37,675 bases of DNA from Verrucomicrobiota bacterium (GTDB lineage Bacteria; Verrucomicrobiota; Verrucomicrobiia; Verrucomicrobiales; Akkermansiaceae). Each line of letters starts with the position of its first letter. Position 1 is the first letter of the stretch. The stretch spans positions 1 to 37,675 of the forward strand of contig JAQCFL010000009.1 in assembly GCA_027619375.1 (NCBI GenBank). The letters are read 5' to 3'. The notes below the pieces were generated by a model that was not told the origin of the DNA, made no database searches, and saw nothing but the letters and a program-made list of their open reading frames with translations. The translations under genes and the position numbers were made by a program. This document shows, piece after piece, positions 8,408 to 15,754 of this stretch.

Positions 8408-9457
8408 TTACTTCTTCGGTTGAAACCAGTCCGATTCCTTGTGGCTCTCTCCGTCGGTGGTCAGCGCAAGCGCTTTTGGGTCGGGCTGATCAAGATGAAC
8501 GGCTCCTGCGTTTGCCGGGACGACGTAAATATTCCAGCCCTTCGCATAGACGCCCACGATTTCACTGGCTGAGGCGTAGGTGTGGGGCTGGGAAATGTCC
8601 CCTTTTCCGTTGGGACCGCAACTGCAGGAAACGAATTTTCCGTCCGGCGACCAGTCGATGTGGTACACCTTGTTCTTCTCGTCGAACACCTGCAGAATCT
8701 TGTCGCCCACCTTGGGTTCGTCGGCATCGGTATCGAGAGGAGCGGTGGCAACCTCATGATCCCCGGGTCCCCAGGCGACGAACTTGCCGTCCGGGCTGAT
8801 CGTCGGGCGGCAGCCGGGAATCCCGAGGTTGATGACCCGGTCGCCATGCGCCTCGATGAGCAGGTTGGCGTGGCTGAACCCCATCCCCGCGTGAACGGTG
8901 GCGACGATCCATTTTCCGTTGGGCGAGAAGCCGGGATTGTAGAGATGCCGGAGGTTCTCGTTGTTGGGGTGCGGGGTCGTCTTGCCGGTCGAGAGGTCGT
9001 AAAACATGATTCCCTTCGTGAAATAATCAATGACGTTGAACTTCGGGTATTCCTGGGGCAGATACGCGACCACATTGCTGTCCGGACCCCAGAAGGCCTG
9101 CCGCGCGTAGTCCGCGATTTTTTTGCGGTCCGAGCCGTCCACGTTCATCACCCACGCGCTGCGGATGGTCTCGCGCCCCTCGCCCGTGTCCACCATGAAG
9201 GAGATCTTCGACCCGTCCGGCGAAGCCTGCGGGTAAAGCTCGCTGATGTCCGGCGTGTGGGTCAGGTTTTCACGCTGCGAGCCGTCCGCGTTCATCACGA
9301 ACAGGTCCCAGTTTTGGTCAACGTAGCCTTCGCAGACGAGTTTGAAATGCGAGCTGCCAAGTTGGTCGCGCAGCGCCGGTTCGTCTGCGCCAGCGTTGAG
9401 CGCGAGCAAGGACAGGACCGCGAGGCAGTGAAACCGGTGTGTGGAAGTGGGTTGCAT
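8408..9457 (-). CDS. Secreted TolB/WD40-like beta-propeller protein
   Basis: A 349-residue protein. The ATG at 9457 is chosen because it begins a signal peptide (MQPTSTHRFHCLAVLSLL, cleavage after NAGA); the open frame upstream of it shows no protein-like sequence. The mature part has repeated PD40/TolB-like blades: FVMNADGSQRENLTHT, YPQASPDGSKISFMVDTG, WVMNVDGSDRKKIADY, NPGFSPNGKWIVATV, TISPDGKFVAWGPGD and IDWSPDGKFVSCS. These read as a propeller of about six blades located outside the cytoplasm. It is the first gene of a tightly packed operon with a SUMF1 lipoprotein, an MBOAT and an SGNH protein. The ligand is unknown. Confidence 0.83.
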   Translation of the reverse strand: MQPTSTHRFHCLAVLSLLALNAGADEPALRDQLGSSHFKLVCEGYVDQNWDLFVMNADGSQRENLTHTPDISELYPQASPDGSKISFMVDTGEGRETIRSAWVMNVDGSDRKKIADYARQAFWGPDSNVVAYLPQEYPKFNVIDYFTKGIMFYDLSTGKTTPHPNNENLRHLYNPGFSPNGKWIVATVHAGMGFSHANLLIEAHGDRVINLGIPGCRPTISPDGKFVAWGPGDHEVATAPLDTDADEPKVGDKILQVFDEKNKVYHIDWSPDGKFVSCSCGPNGKGDISQPHTYASASEIVGVYAKGWNIYVVPANAGAVHLDQPDPKALALTTDGESHKESDWFQPKK

Positions 9458-9552
9458 GAAAAATGTAATAGGGTTTGATGGTGGGTTTGGCGAATGCGAT
9501 TCCGACGCCAGATCTAAATACTTCCCCCAGCCTGTGCAAACTATCGGTTGAG

Positions 9553-9594
9553 GGGCAAAAAGGTTCGAAATCATGCCTCTTTTTGCCCTTTTTT
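9553..9594 (+). other. Hairpin followed by T run, upstream of the DUF6788-like gene
   Basis: The 10-bp arms GGGCAAAAAG (9553-9562) and CTTTTTGCCC (9579-9588) are perfect inverted repeats with a 16-nt loop, directly followed by six T residues. Read on the + strand it has the form of an intrinsic terminator, but no + strand gene lies upstream of it. It stands 48 bp before the ATG of the DUF6788-like gene. It may insulate that gene from read-through or act as a leader attenuator; both are inferences. Confidence 0.55.
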
Positions 9595-9635
9595 GAGGTT
9601 GCGTATTGGCTAGGATTCTAGACATTTTTTCCGTG

Positions 9636-10007
9636 ATGAACTCCGCGCCCGAACCCGCCGCTGCTCTCCGGCAGTCTCTGATGGACCAGATTGCGGCCAT
9701 CGAGACGATGCTTCCTGGAACCCTTGCCGAGGAATATCGTCTTTCTCCGGCCTCCGGCGGCAAGAGCGCCAGAAAGCTCGGCCCTTACTTCAAGCATCAG
9801 TTCTGGAGGAACGGCCGCAACGTCAGCAGACGCGTGCCAGTCGAAGAGGTCCCTCAACTGCGCGAGGACATCGAGAACGCCAAGTGCTTCAAAGAACTCG
9901 TCGCCCAGCTCGACCAGCTCAACATCGAGCATACCCTTGCCCTTCGCGCTGCGGAAACGATCACCAGCACCGCAAGAGCGGCACCGGTCGTTTTCCCAGG
10001 GACGTGA
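9636..10007 (+). CDS. DUF6788-like hypothetical protein
   Basis: A 123-residue protein if started at ATG 9636; an in-frame TTG at 9606 with a GAGG about 7 nt upstream is an alternative. The pattern MLPGTLAEEYR, then KLGPYFKHQFWRNGRNVSRRVPVEE and a following helical part (LREDIENAKCFKELVAQLDQL) matches the small DUF6788-type proteins that occur in many copies in Verrucomicrobia and Planctomycetes, often beside transposases. I recall that context from general knowledge; no transposase is visible here. The typical Cys residues of some members are absent. It stands alone between two minus-strand operons. Function unknown; possibly a remnant or passenger of a mobile element. Confidence 0.6.
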   Translation: MNSAPEPAAALRQSLMDQIAAIETMLPGTLAEEYRLSPASGGKSARKLGPYFKHQFWRNGRNVSRRVPVEEVPQLREDIENAKCFKELVAQLDQLNIEHTLALRAAETITSTARAAPVVFPGT

Positions 10008-10049
10008 AGGGTTCATTTGAAGAGGGTGCCCTGTCGTTGGGTACAGTCT

Positions 10050-10062
10050 GTCCCGGAGGGAC
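10050..10062 (+). repeat. Short hairpin GTCCC-GGA-GGGAC
   Basis: A perfect 5-bp stem with a GGA loop in the 196-bp gap between the DUF6788-like gene and the DUF1501 gene. On the opposite strand the loop reads TCC, the same as in the REP-like hairpins found at 14044, 14158 and 36281. It has no following T run, so a terminator function is unlikely. The same gap also holds a 9-bp tandem repeat of the unit CTCCGGCTC at 10159-10182. Confidence 0.4.
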
Positions 10063-10203
10063 GAAGAGTATTTCCCCCTCACTCCCGAGGAATTTGCAGA
10101 GCGCGAACCTCTCTGGGGTCAGCAACGGGAAGGGCGGGGCAATGTTCGCAGGGCGGCCCTCCGGCTCCTCCGGCTCCTCCGGTTTCGCGGGGGAGGGGGC
10201 GGA

Positions 10204-11625
10204 TCACGCGAGGATGTCTTTCACCACCTCGCCGTGGACGTCAGTGAGGCGGAAGTCGCGGCCCTGGCTGCGGAATGTGAGCCGTTTGTGGTCGATGCCC
10301 ATGAGGTGGAGGATGGTGGCATGGAGGTCGTGGACGTGGACCTTGTTTTCGACGGAGTGGTAGCCGAACTCGTCGGTGTTGCCGTAGGTGAGGCCGGGCT
10401 GCATTCCGCCCCCGGCCATCCACATGGTGAAACCGTGGGGATGGTGGTCGCGTCCCCAGGTCCGGCCCATAACCTGGGCGACGGGGGTGCGCCCGAATTC
10501 GCCGCCCCAGAGGACGAGGGTGTCGTCGAGCAGCCCGCGTTGCTTGAGGTCGGCGATGAGGGCGGCGATCGGCCGGTCTGCGGCGGCGCACTGGCGCTTG
10601 TGCTCGCGGTCGATGTCGCTGTGGGAATCCCAGCCGCGGTCGTAGAGCTGGACGAAGCGCACGCCGCGCTCGACGAGGCGGCGGGCCATGAGGCAGTTGC
10701 GGGCGAAGGAGGGTTTGACGCGGTCGGCACCGTAGAGGTCGAGGATCTTGTCGGGCTCCCCGTCCAGTTCGGCGAGCTGGGGGACGCAGGCCTGCATGCG
10801 GAAAGCCAGCTCGTAGGAGGCGATGCGGGCGGCGATTTCCGGGTCGCCGAGGGTCTGGTGCTGGCGCTGGTTCATCCACTGCAGGAGGTCGAGTTCGCGG
10901 CGTCGGTCGCCGCTGGTGATGCCGTCGGGGTTGTCGAGATGGAGCACGGGCGGACCGCTGTTGCGGAAGGGAACGCCGGCGTGGCGGGAGTCGAGGAAGC
11001 CGTTGCCCCAGAAACTCTGCAGGAGCGGCTGGCCGTCGCTCACGCCGGAGGTGAGGACGATGTAGGCGGGCAGGTCCTCGTTCACCGAGCCGAGGCCGTA
11101 GGAGAGCCAGGAGCCGAGGGTGGGGCGGTCGCCGAGCAGCGTGCCGCAGTTCATGAAGTTCACGCCGGGGTCGTGCACGTTGGTGTCGGTGTGCATCGAG
11201 CGGATCACAGTCAGCTCATCCGCGACTCCGGCCAGGTGCGGCAGCAGCTCGGAGAGGACGGTGCCGGACCGGCCATGGTGTTGGAAGGCGTAGGGGGAGC
11301 CCTTGAGGTTCGGGGTGCCGCGGATCAGGGCAAACTGCTGGTGGTCCTTCAGCAGCTCCTGCGGGATGGCCTTGCCGTCGAGTTCGTTGAGCTTTGGTTT
11401 GGGGTCGAAGAGATCGATGTGCGAGGGGCCCCCGGCCATGAAGAGGAAGATGACGCGTTTCGCCTTGGCGGCGTGGTGCAGGCCCGGGAGGCTGCCCTGC
11501 TCTGCGAAGGCCCGGTCATTGAGGAGGGAGGCGAGGGCCAGCGATCCGATCCCCCCGGCGGAGCGGCCGAGGAAAGCGCGGCGGGTCAGCGCGGCGGAGG
11601 AGCAGGGTTGAAGCGGCGGGGTCAT
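10204..11625 (-). CDS. DUF1501 domain protein with Tat signal
   Basis: A 473-residue protein. The start at 11625 is chosen because it overlaps the upstream stop by ATGA and begins with a twin-arginine signal (LTRRAFLGRSAGGIGSLALA). Seen: FLFMAGGPSHIDLFDPKP, a metal-site-like start shared with the alkaline phosphatase/sulfatase fold, then VLWGGEFGRTP, GRDHHPHGFTMWMAGGG, and the conserved end HDLHATILHLMGIDHKRLTF with FRLTDVHG. The family is abundant in Planctomycetes and Verrucomicrobia and is nearly always paired with a DUF1549/DUF1553 cytochrome protein, as here. Its biochemical role is unsettled; an exported hydrolase-like function is inferred. Confidence 0.92.
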   Translation of the reverse strand: MTPPLQPCSSAALTRRAFLGRSAGGIGSLALASLLNDRAFAEQGSLPGLHHAAKAKRVIFLFMAGGPSHIDLFDPKPKLNELDGKAIPQELLKDHQQFALIRGTPNLKGSPYAFQHHGRSGTVLSELLPHLAGVADELTVIRSMHTDTNVHDPGVNFMNCGTLLGDRPTLGSWLSYGLGSVNEDLPAYIVLTSGVSDGQPLLQSFWGNGFLDSRHAGVPFRNSGPPVLHLDNPDGITSGDRRRELDLLQWMNQRQHQTLGDPEIAARIASYELAFRMQACVPQLAELDGEPDKILDLYGADRVKPSFARNCLMARRLVERGVRFVQLYDRGWDSHSDIDREHKRQCAAADRPIAALIADLKQRGLLDDTLVLWGGEFGRTPVAQVMGRTWGRDHHPHGFTMWMAGGGMQPGLTYGNTDEFGYHSVENKVHVHDLHATILHLMGIDHKRLTFRSQGRDFRLTDVHGEVVKDILA

Positions 11626-13832
11626 GGGCGGGTGATGGTTTCGTCGAGGTTGAGGAGCACTGTGGCCACGCTCTGCCAAGCGGCGAGATCGGGGGCGGGG
11701 GCCTTCGCGTAGCGGATCACCTGGGTGTCGAGGAAGCTCAGAAAGCGATCCCGTTCGGTCGCATCGGGCGGGCGGGCCAGGCAGAGTTGGAAGGCGAGTT
11801 CGAGGCGGAGGCCGGGGTCGTCCGGCGCTTCGGCGAGGAGTCGTCGGGCCAGGTGCTTGGCGGAATCCACGAAGACCGGGGCGTTCAGGGTGACGAGCGC
11901 CTGGGTGGGCAGATTGGAGAGGTTGCGTTTCACCGTGCAGACGACTCGGGCGGGGCCGTCGAGGAGTTCCATGGTCGGATGCAGGGCCATCCGGCGCCAG
12001 TAGGTGTAGAGGCTCTTGCGGTAGAGGTCGTGGCCGGTGCTCTTGGCCCATTTCCCGGGCAGGTCGCGATCCTCCCAGTAGCGGTCGGGCTGCGGGGGGA
12101 AGACGGGGGGGCCGCCGGTGAAGGGCTGGAGCAGGCCGCTGATCGCGAGGGCCTGGTCGCGGATCTGTTCGGCGGGCAGGCGCACGCGTTGCATGCGGGC
12201 GAGAAGGAGGTTGTGTGGGTCACGCTCGCCGAGCGCTGCGCTGATCCGGGCGGACTGCCGGTAGGTGGCGGAGGTGACGATAAGGCGGTTGATGTGTTTC
12301 ATGTCCCAGCCGCTCTCCACGAACTCGGTGGCCAGCCAGTCGAGCAGGCCCGGGTGGGTCGGCAGGGTTCCCTGCGCGCCGAAGTCGTCCGGGGTGCGCA
12401 CCAGGCCGTGGCCGAAGTAGCTCTGCCAGAAGCGGTTCACCACCACCCGCGCCACCAGCGGGTTCCGGCCATCGACCAGCCAGCGCGCGAAGTCCAGGCG
12501 GTTGCGGGGCTGGGGTTCCCCGGCGGCGACGAGGACGGCCGGGGCGGCGGGGCCGACCTGGTCGCCCCGGTTGAGGAAGTTGCCGCGCAGGTGGATGAAG
12601 GTTTCGCGGGGCGCGGGAAGCTCCCGCATCACAGGCACGGCGACGGGTTTTCCCGTGGTCGTCGCACCGGGTGGGGGAGGGTAGGGCATTGTCGGGCCGC
12701 CCTGACCCATTCCCGAGCCCTGATGCTCGATGTTGTTGAAGATGGCGAAGAGGGAGTAGTAGTCGCGCTGGCTGATCGGGTCGAACTTGTGGTCGTGGCA
12801 TTCCGCGCACTCCATGGTCAGTCCCAGCCAGACCTTGGCGGTGGTGTTGACGCGATCAGTCACCCCCTTCAGGCGGTATTCCTCCACCGGATAGGTTTGG
12901 CCGCGGGCCTGGGGGGCGTTGCGGTGGAATCCGGTGGCCAGACGCTGCTCGTCGGTCGCCGCGGGCAGCAGGTCCCCGGCGAGCTGCTCGATGGTGAAAC
13001 GGTCGAAAGGCATGTTGCCGTCCAGAGCACGGATCACCCAGTCGCGGTAGGGCCAGATTGGGCGGGGCCTGTCATCGGCAAAGCCACGGGTGTCGGCGTA
13101 GCGCGCCAAGTCGAGCCAGTCCTGAGTGCGTCGTTCGGCGTAGTCGCGGGTGGCCAGCAGCCTGTCGACCAGGCGTTCGTAGGCCCCCGGGGCGGGGTCG
13201 TTCAGGAAGGCCTTGATCTGCGGCGGGGTCGGCGGCAGGCCGGTGAGGTCCAGGGTGACGCGGCGGATGAGGGTGAGGCGGTCGGCTTCCGGGGCGGGGG
13301 CAAGGCCCTCTCTGGCGAGGCGGGCCTGGACGAAGCGGTCGATCGGGTTCGCTGCCCGCGCGGGGATGGCAGGCTCCGGAGGGGTGTCCTTGTGTGGCGG
13401 GAGGAAGGCCCAGTGGGGCTGGTAGGCGGCCCCCTCCTCGATCCAGCGCTTGAGGAGCAATTGTTCGGCCGCGGTGAGTTGCTTGTTGCTCTTTGGAGGG
13501 GGCATCATCTCGTCCGCATCGGTACTGGCGACGCGATGCCAGGCCTCGCTTTGCGCCGGGTCGCCGGGTTTGATGGCCTGCGTGCCGTCCCGGATGGCGA
13601 AGGCCCCCTCCGGGGTGTCGAGACGCAGTTCCGCTTTGCGCTTTTTGCCGTCGAAGCCGTGGCACGCGAAGCAGTTGTCGGAGAGGATGGGACGGATGTC
13701 GCGGTTGAACTCAATCCGGGAGGGCTCCCCGGGCCGGGCCTCCGGCGGCACCGCGGCCTGCGCAGTGGTGGTGCAGGGCGCCAGGGACACGGCCAGAAGG
13801 ATCGATGCCATGAGGTTGTCTCGACGGGACAT
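11622..13832 (-). CDS. PSD1 and planctomycete cytochrome C domain protein (DUF1549/DUF1553)
   Basis: A 736-residue exported protein starting at ATG 13832 (alternative 13811), with a signal peptide (MASILLAVSLAPCTTTAQA). Domain order: PSCyt1 with the haem motif CFACHGFDGKKRKAELRLD; DUF1549 with RRVTLDLTGLPPTP, DWLDLARYADTRGFADD and a second CxxCH in CAECHDHKFDPIS; then DUF1553 with NPLVARVVVNRFWQSYFGHG, HPGLLDWLATEFVESGWDMK and RLPAEQIRDQALAISG. It is somewhat shorter than many family members. The 4-bp ATGA overlap with the DUF1501 gene indicates translational coupling. A periplasmic cytochrome role is inferred from the CxxCH motifs; the substrate is unknown. Confidence 0.93.
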   Translation of the reverse strand: MSRRDNLMASILLAVSLAPCTTTAQAAVPPEARPGEPSRIEFNRDIRPILSDNCFACHGFDGKKRKAELRLDTPEGAFAIRDGTQAIKPGDPAQSEAWHRVASTDADEMMPPPKSNKQLTAAEQLLLKRWIEEGAAYQPHWAFLPPHKDTPPEPAIPARAANPIDRFVQARLAREGLAPAPEADRLTLIRRVTLDLTGLPPTPPQIKAFLNDPAPGAYERLVDRLLATRDYAERRTQDWLDLARYADTRGFADDRPRPIWPYRDWVIRALDGNMPFDRFTIEQLAGDLLPAATDEQRLATGFHRNAPQARGQTYPVEEYRLKGVTDRVNTTAKVWLGLTMECAECHDHKFDPISQRDYYSLFAIFNNIEHQGSGMGQGGPTMPYPPPPGATTTGKPVAVPVMRELPAPRETFIHLRGNFLNRGDQVGPAAPAVLVAAGEPQPRNRLDFARWLVDGRNPLVARVVVNRFWQSYFGHGLVRTPDDFGAQGTLPTHPGLLDWLATEFVESGWDMKHINRLIVTSATYRQSARISAALGERDPHNLLLARMQRVRLPAEQIRDQALAISGLLQPFTGGPPVFPPQPDRYWEDRDLPGKWAKSTGHDLYRKSLYTYWRRMALHPTMELLDGPARVVCTVKRNLSNLPTQALVTLNAPVFVDSAKHLARRLLAEAPDDPGLRLELAFQLCLARPPDATERDRFLSFLDTQVIRYAKAPAPDLAAWQSVATVLLNLDETITRP

Positions 13833-14043
13833 GTCGGGTGGGTGCGGAAAAGGCCGGACGTCCGAAAGCCGCCGAGCAGCGTGGGAACTCAGGGCTGCCA
13901 AAGCGGGGTTCGTGGAGCCTCTACGGCATGAGATGGGTGGAATCTTACATGCCTCCGCACTCCTGGAACCCGGTCGGGTGGAGGTGAGGACGGGGGGGAT
14001 GGGGACAGGCTGACGAGGCACGATGTGACGGAGGCACATGGCA

Positions 14044-14069
14044 GGGGACGGTCGCTCCGCGCCGTCCGG
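14044..14069 (+). repeat. REP-like hairpin element, copy 1
   Basis: The copy has an outer stem GGACGG (14046-14051) with CCGTCC (14062-14067), an unpaired T, an inner stem CGC (14053-14055) with GCG (14059-14061), and a TCC loop. It is identical over 26 bp, in inverse orientation, to copy 2 at 14158-14183. A third copy at 36281 differs only by two changes that preserve pairing. This form is typical of dispersed REP-like elements. Confidence 0.75.
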
Positions 14070-14157
14070 TGGGTTGGCGCATCGAGGCGCACTCGAAACC
14101 GGTCACGTTCGGGACCCGGTCGTTCGACACTTTATGCCGCAACGGGAGGTGAAACAG

Positions 14158-14183
14158 CCGGACGGCGCGGAGCGACCGTCCCC
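14158..14183 (-). repeat. REP-like hairpin element, copy 2 (inverted)
   Basis: This is the exact reverse complement of copy 1 at 14044-14069 over 26 bp, separated from it by 88 bp, so the pair forms a head-to-head arrangement able to make one large stem or two small ones. Flanking bases outside the 26 bp diverge quickly, apart from a similar purine-rich GTA/GCA edge. Confidence 0.75.
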
Positions 14184-14353
14184 TACCTTTGAGCATCCAA
14201 GCAGGGCATGCCTGGAGCGCGAGCAGGCCGCAATAAATCAACGAGATAGCGCTTAACCGCGTGCCATCCAGGACCCCATTTTGAATGCTCGATTTCAAGG
14301 ACCCGAATCGTTCAGCAAGGGACAGGTCTTCTGTCGGCAGGCCGGATCAACGC

Positions 14354-14388
14354 AAAAAGGCGCGGCCCCACACAGGTCGCGCCTTTTT
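14354..14388 (-). terminator. Rho-independent terminator (bidirectional shape)
   Basis: The 11-bp perfect arms AAAAAGGCGCG (14354-14364) and CGCGCCTTTTT (14378-14388) enclose a 13-nt loop. Read on the minus strand, the GC-rich stem ends in a T run. It lies 18 bp after the stop of the PEP-CTERM gene, so it most likely terminates that gene. The A/T ends are symmetrical, so it could also work on the + strand. Confidence 0.8.
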
Positions 14389-14405
14389 GATGTCTGTCGA
14401 AACAG

Positions 14406-15071
14406 TCAGTGAAGAGACGGGCGCTTGCGGCGGAGGAGCAGGGCACCCGCGCCGAGAAGGCTGAGGAGGGCTGAACTGGGCTCGGGGACGGCGTTGCCAT
14501 CAAGGACAAAGGCGGCGGAAGATCCGGCATTGGTTCCGATCTGCTGGATGTGGATGCCGCCCCGGATTTCGTTGTTGGCGATGGCAGTCATGACCGTGGC
14601 CGCGTCGGCGGTGCCGACCTTGAACGTGCCGCTCTCGTCGGGATCAATGCCGTTCTTGGATGGCGGAGAGCTGGGATCGAAATGGAAGGTGGAGGTGAAG
14701 CTGATATTGTTGTCTCCGGGAAGACTGCCCCCTACGTCGGAATCGTCGTAGTTGACGCCCTCTCCGGCTGCCGTGCCGACGCCGCTTTCAAACAGGCCTA
14801 AGCCGCCACCGCCTAGGATGTCGTTGGGGTCCTCGATGAAAATGCTGGTCACCACCGGCCTGGTGCCATCAATATTACAGTCCAATTGATCCGAGGAGTT
14901 CAGGATGACGAAGAAGAGCATGCCGGCCGATTCCTCGACGCTCAGGCTGACCTCGATTGGGGAGAGCGCGGGGTCATTGGGCAGGTCGCCGGGGAGGGTG
15001 GCGTCCTGAAACTCAAATGGGACGACGAGGTCCTCCTGCCGGGAGAGCAGGAGCGGGTGGGCTTTTATCAT
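14406..15071 (-). CDS. PEP-CTERM sorting domain protein, apparently 5'-truncated
   Basis: The C-terminus is a clear PEP-CTERM signal: VPEP, a hydrophobic stretch (SSALLSLLGAGALLL) and RRKR at the end. This targets proteins to exosortase-dependent processing at the envelope. The body (SAGMLFFVILNSSDQLDC, TSIFIEDPNDILGGGGLG, ISFTSTFHFDP, IRGGIHIQQIGTN) resembles a common Verrucomicrobial PEP-CTERM family. The earliest reasonable ATG is 15071 (another at 14921), but neither gives a signal peptide, which this class must have. The 5' end runs head-on into the DUF1232 gene on the other strand. I infer that the first part was lost by deletion, so the gene may be non-functional. Confidence 0.65.
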   Translation of the reverse strand: MIKAHPLLLSRQEDLVVPFEFQDATLPGDLPNDPALSPIEVSLSVEESAGMLFFVILNSSDQLDCNIDGTRPVVTSIFIEDPNDILGGGGLGLFESGVGTAAGEGVNYDDSDVGGSLPGDNNISFTSTFHFDPSSPPSKNGIDPDESGTFKVGTADAATVMTAIANNEIRGGIHIQQIGTNAGSSAAFVLDGNAVPEPSSALLSLLGAGALLLRRKRPSLH

Positions 15072-15485
15072 CGGCTGCGCAGGCGGGTGGTGCGGTGGTC
15101 GCGACGGCAGACGGGGCGGGAGAACCGCTGGGCGGAATTCCTCCTGGCTGCGCCGGATCTTTTCCATTTGCTCTGTGCGCTGCTGGTGGACCGGAGTGTG
15201 CCGCTGAAGCTGAAGGCCCGGTTGTCGTTGGTGATTGGCTACTTTATTAGTCCGCTCGATTTCCTTCCAGAGGCGTTTCTGGGGCCGCTGGGCTATGTGG
15301 ATGACTTGGCCTTGGCGGCCTTTGTGCTGAATCAGCTGGTGAACGCGGGGAATCAGGCCGCGGTGCTGCGGCATTGGGCGGGGGATGGGGATGTGCTGGA
15401 GTTGATCCGGCGGCTGGCCTCCTCGGCGGATGAGTTGGTGGGGAGCGGGCTTTGGCATCGGCTGGAGCGGTGGCTGGGGGACTGA
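15057..15485 (+). CDS. DUF1232 (YkvA-like) small membrane protein
   Basis: A 142-residue protein if started at GTG 15057, which has AGGAG a few bases upstream and begins FYHRLRRRVVRW as expected for the family. The DUF1232 core is clear: SVPLKLKARLSLVIGYFISP, LDFLPEAFLGPLGYVDDLAL, then AAFVLNQLVN. WAEFLLAAPDLFHLLCALL precedes it as a hydrophobic helix. Function of the family is unknown; members are small membrane-associated proteins. The frame is open further upstream to 14886, but that part is antisense to the PEP-CTERM gene and has no family similarity, so I do not include it. Confidence 0.75.
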   Translation: MGFYHRLRRRVVRWSRRQTGRENRWAEFLLAAPDLFHLLCALLVDRSVPLKLKARLSLVIGYFISPLDFLPEAFLGPLGYVDDLALAAFVLNQLVNAGNQAAVLRHWAGDGDVLELIRRLASSADELVGSGLWHRLERWLGD

Positions 15486-15754
15486 GATTTGGAACCGCGA
15501 ATCGATGCGAATGTTCGCGAATGTGGATTGATGCTCAATGGGTTGTGGTCGGGGAGGCTGAAACTTGGAGGACTGTTCCCTTCTCCTGCGGTCTAAGGCG
15601 ATCGGACGGGGCGCGGGGCGTTGCTTTTGGCTATCATTTTCGGGGCAGGCTCTGATTTGAGTTGCGTGGTGTGGCGCAGGGATTAGGGAGTGCGGTAATC
15701 CTGTGGCCGGTCCCAGACAAGGGGGTCGGCGGAGAACGCTTTAGCGGCGAATCG

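Larger units (their letters stand above)
13833..14405. other. 573-bp intergenic region with REP-like hairpins
   Basis: No credible gene is visible here. Short open frames cross this stretch on both strands, but they read through the inverted repeats and show no protein-like composition. The region holds two head-to-head copies of a 26-bp hairpin element (14044-14069 and 14158-14183) and a terminator-like hairpin at 14354-14388. The upstream region of the DUF1553 gene, and so probably its promoter, lies just beyond 13832, but I see no convincing -35/-10 pair. Confidence 0.6.

Noticed and set aside
9458-9763. N-terminal extension of the beta-propeller gene up to 9763
   Set aside because: The extra 102 residues have no protein-like pattern and cover the DUF6788-like gene; the ATG at 9457 opens directly into a signal peptide.
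10159-10182. 9-bp tandem repeat CTCCGGCTC as a CRISPR or VNTR locus
   Set aside because: Only two and two-thirds units without spacers in a GC-rich gap; too short to mean more than local slippage.
11787-13931. Open frame of 714 codons on the plus strand opposite the DUF1553 gene
   Set aside because: Composition (Gly, Val, Glu, Asp runs) is that of an antisense frame, and the minus strand carries well-defined PSCyt1, DUF1549 and DUF1553 motifs.
13945-14298. Possible 117-residue minus-strand protein in the intergenic region
   Set aside because: It reads across both REP-like hairpins and has no recognisable feature beyond a chance hydrophobic stretch.
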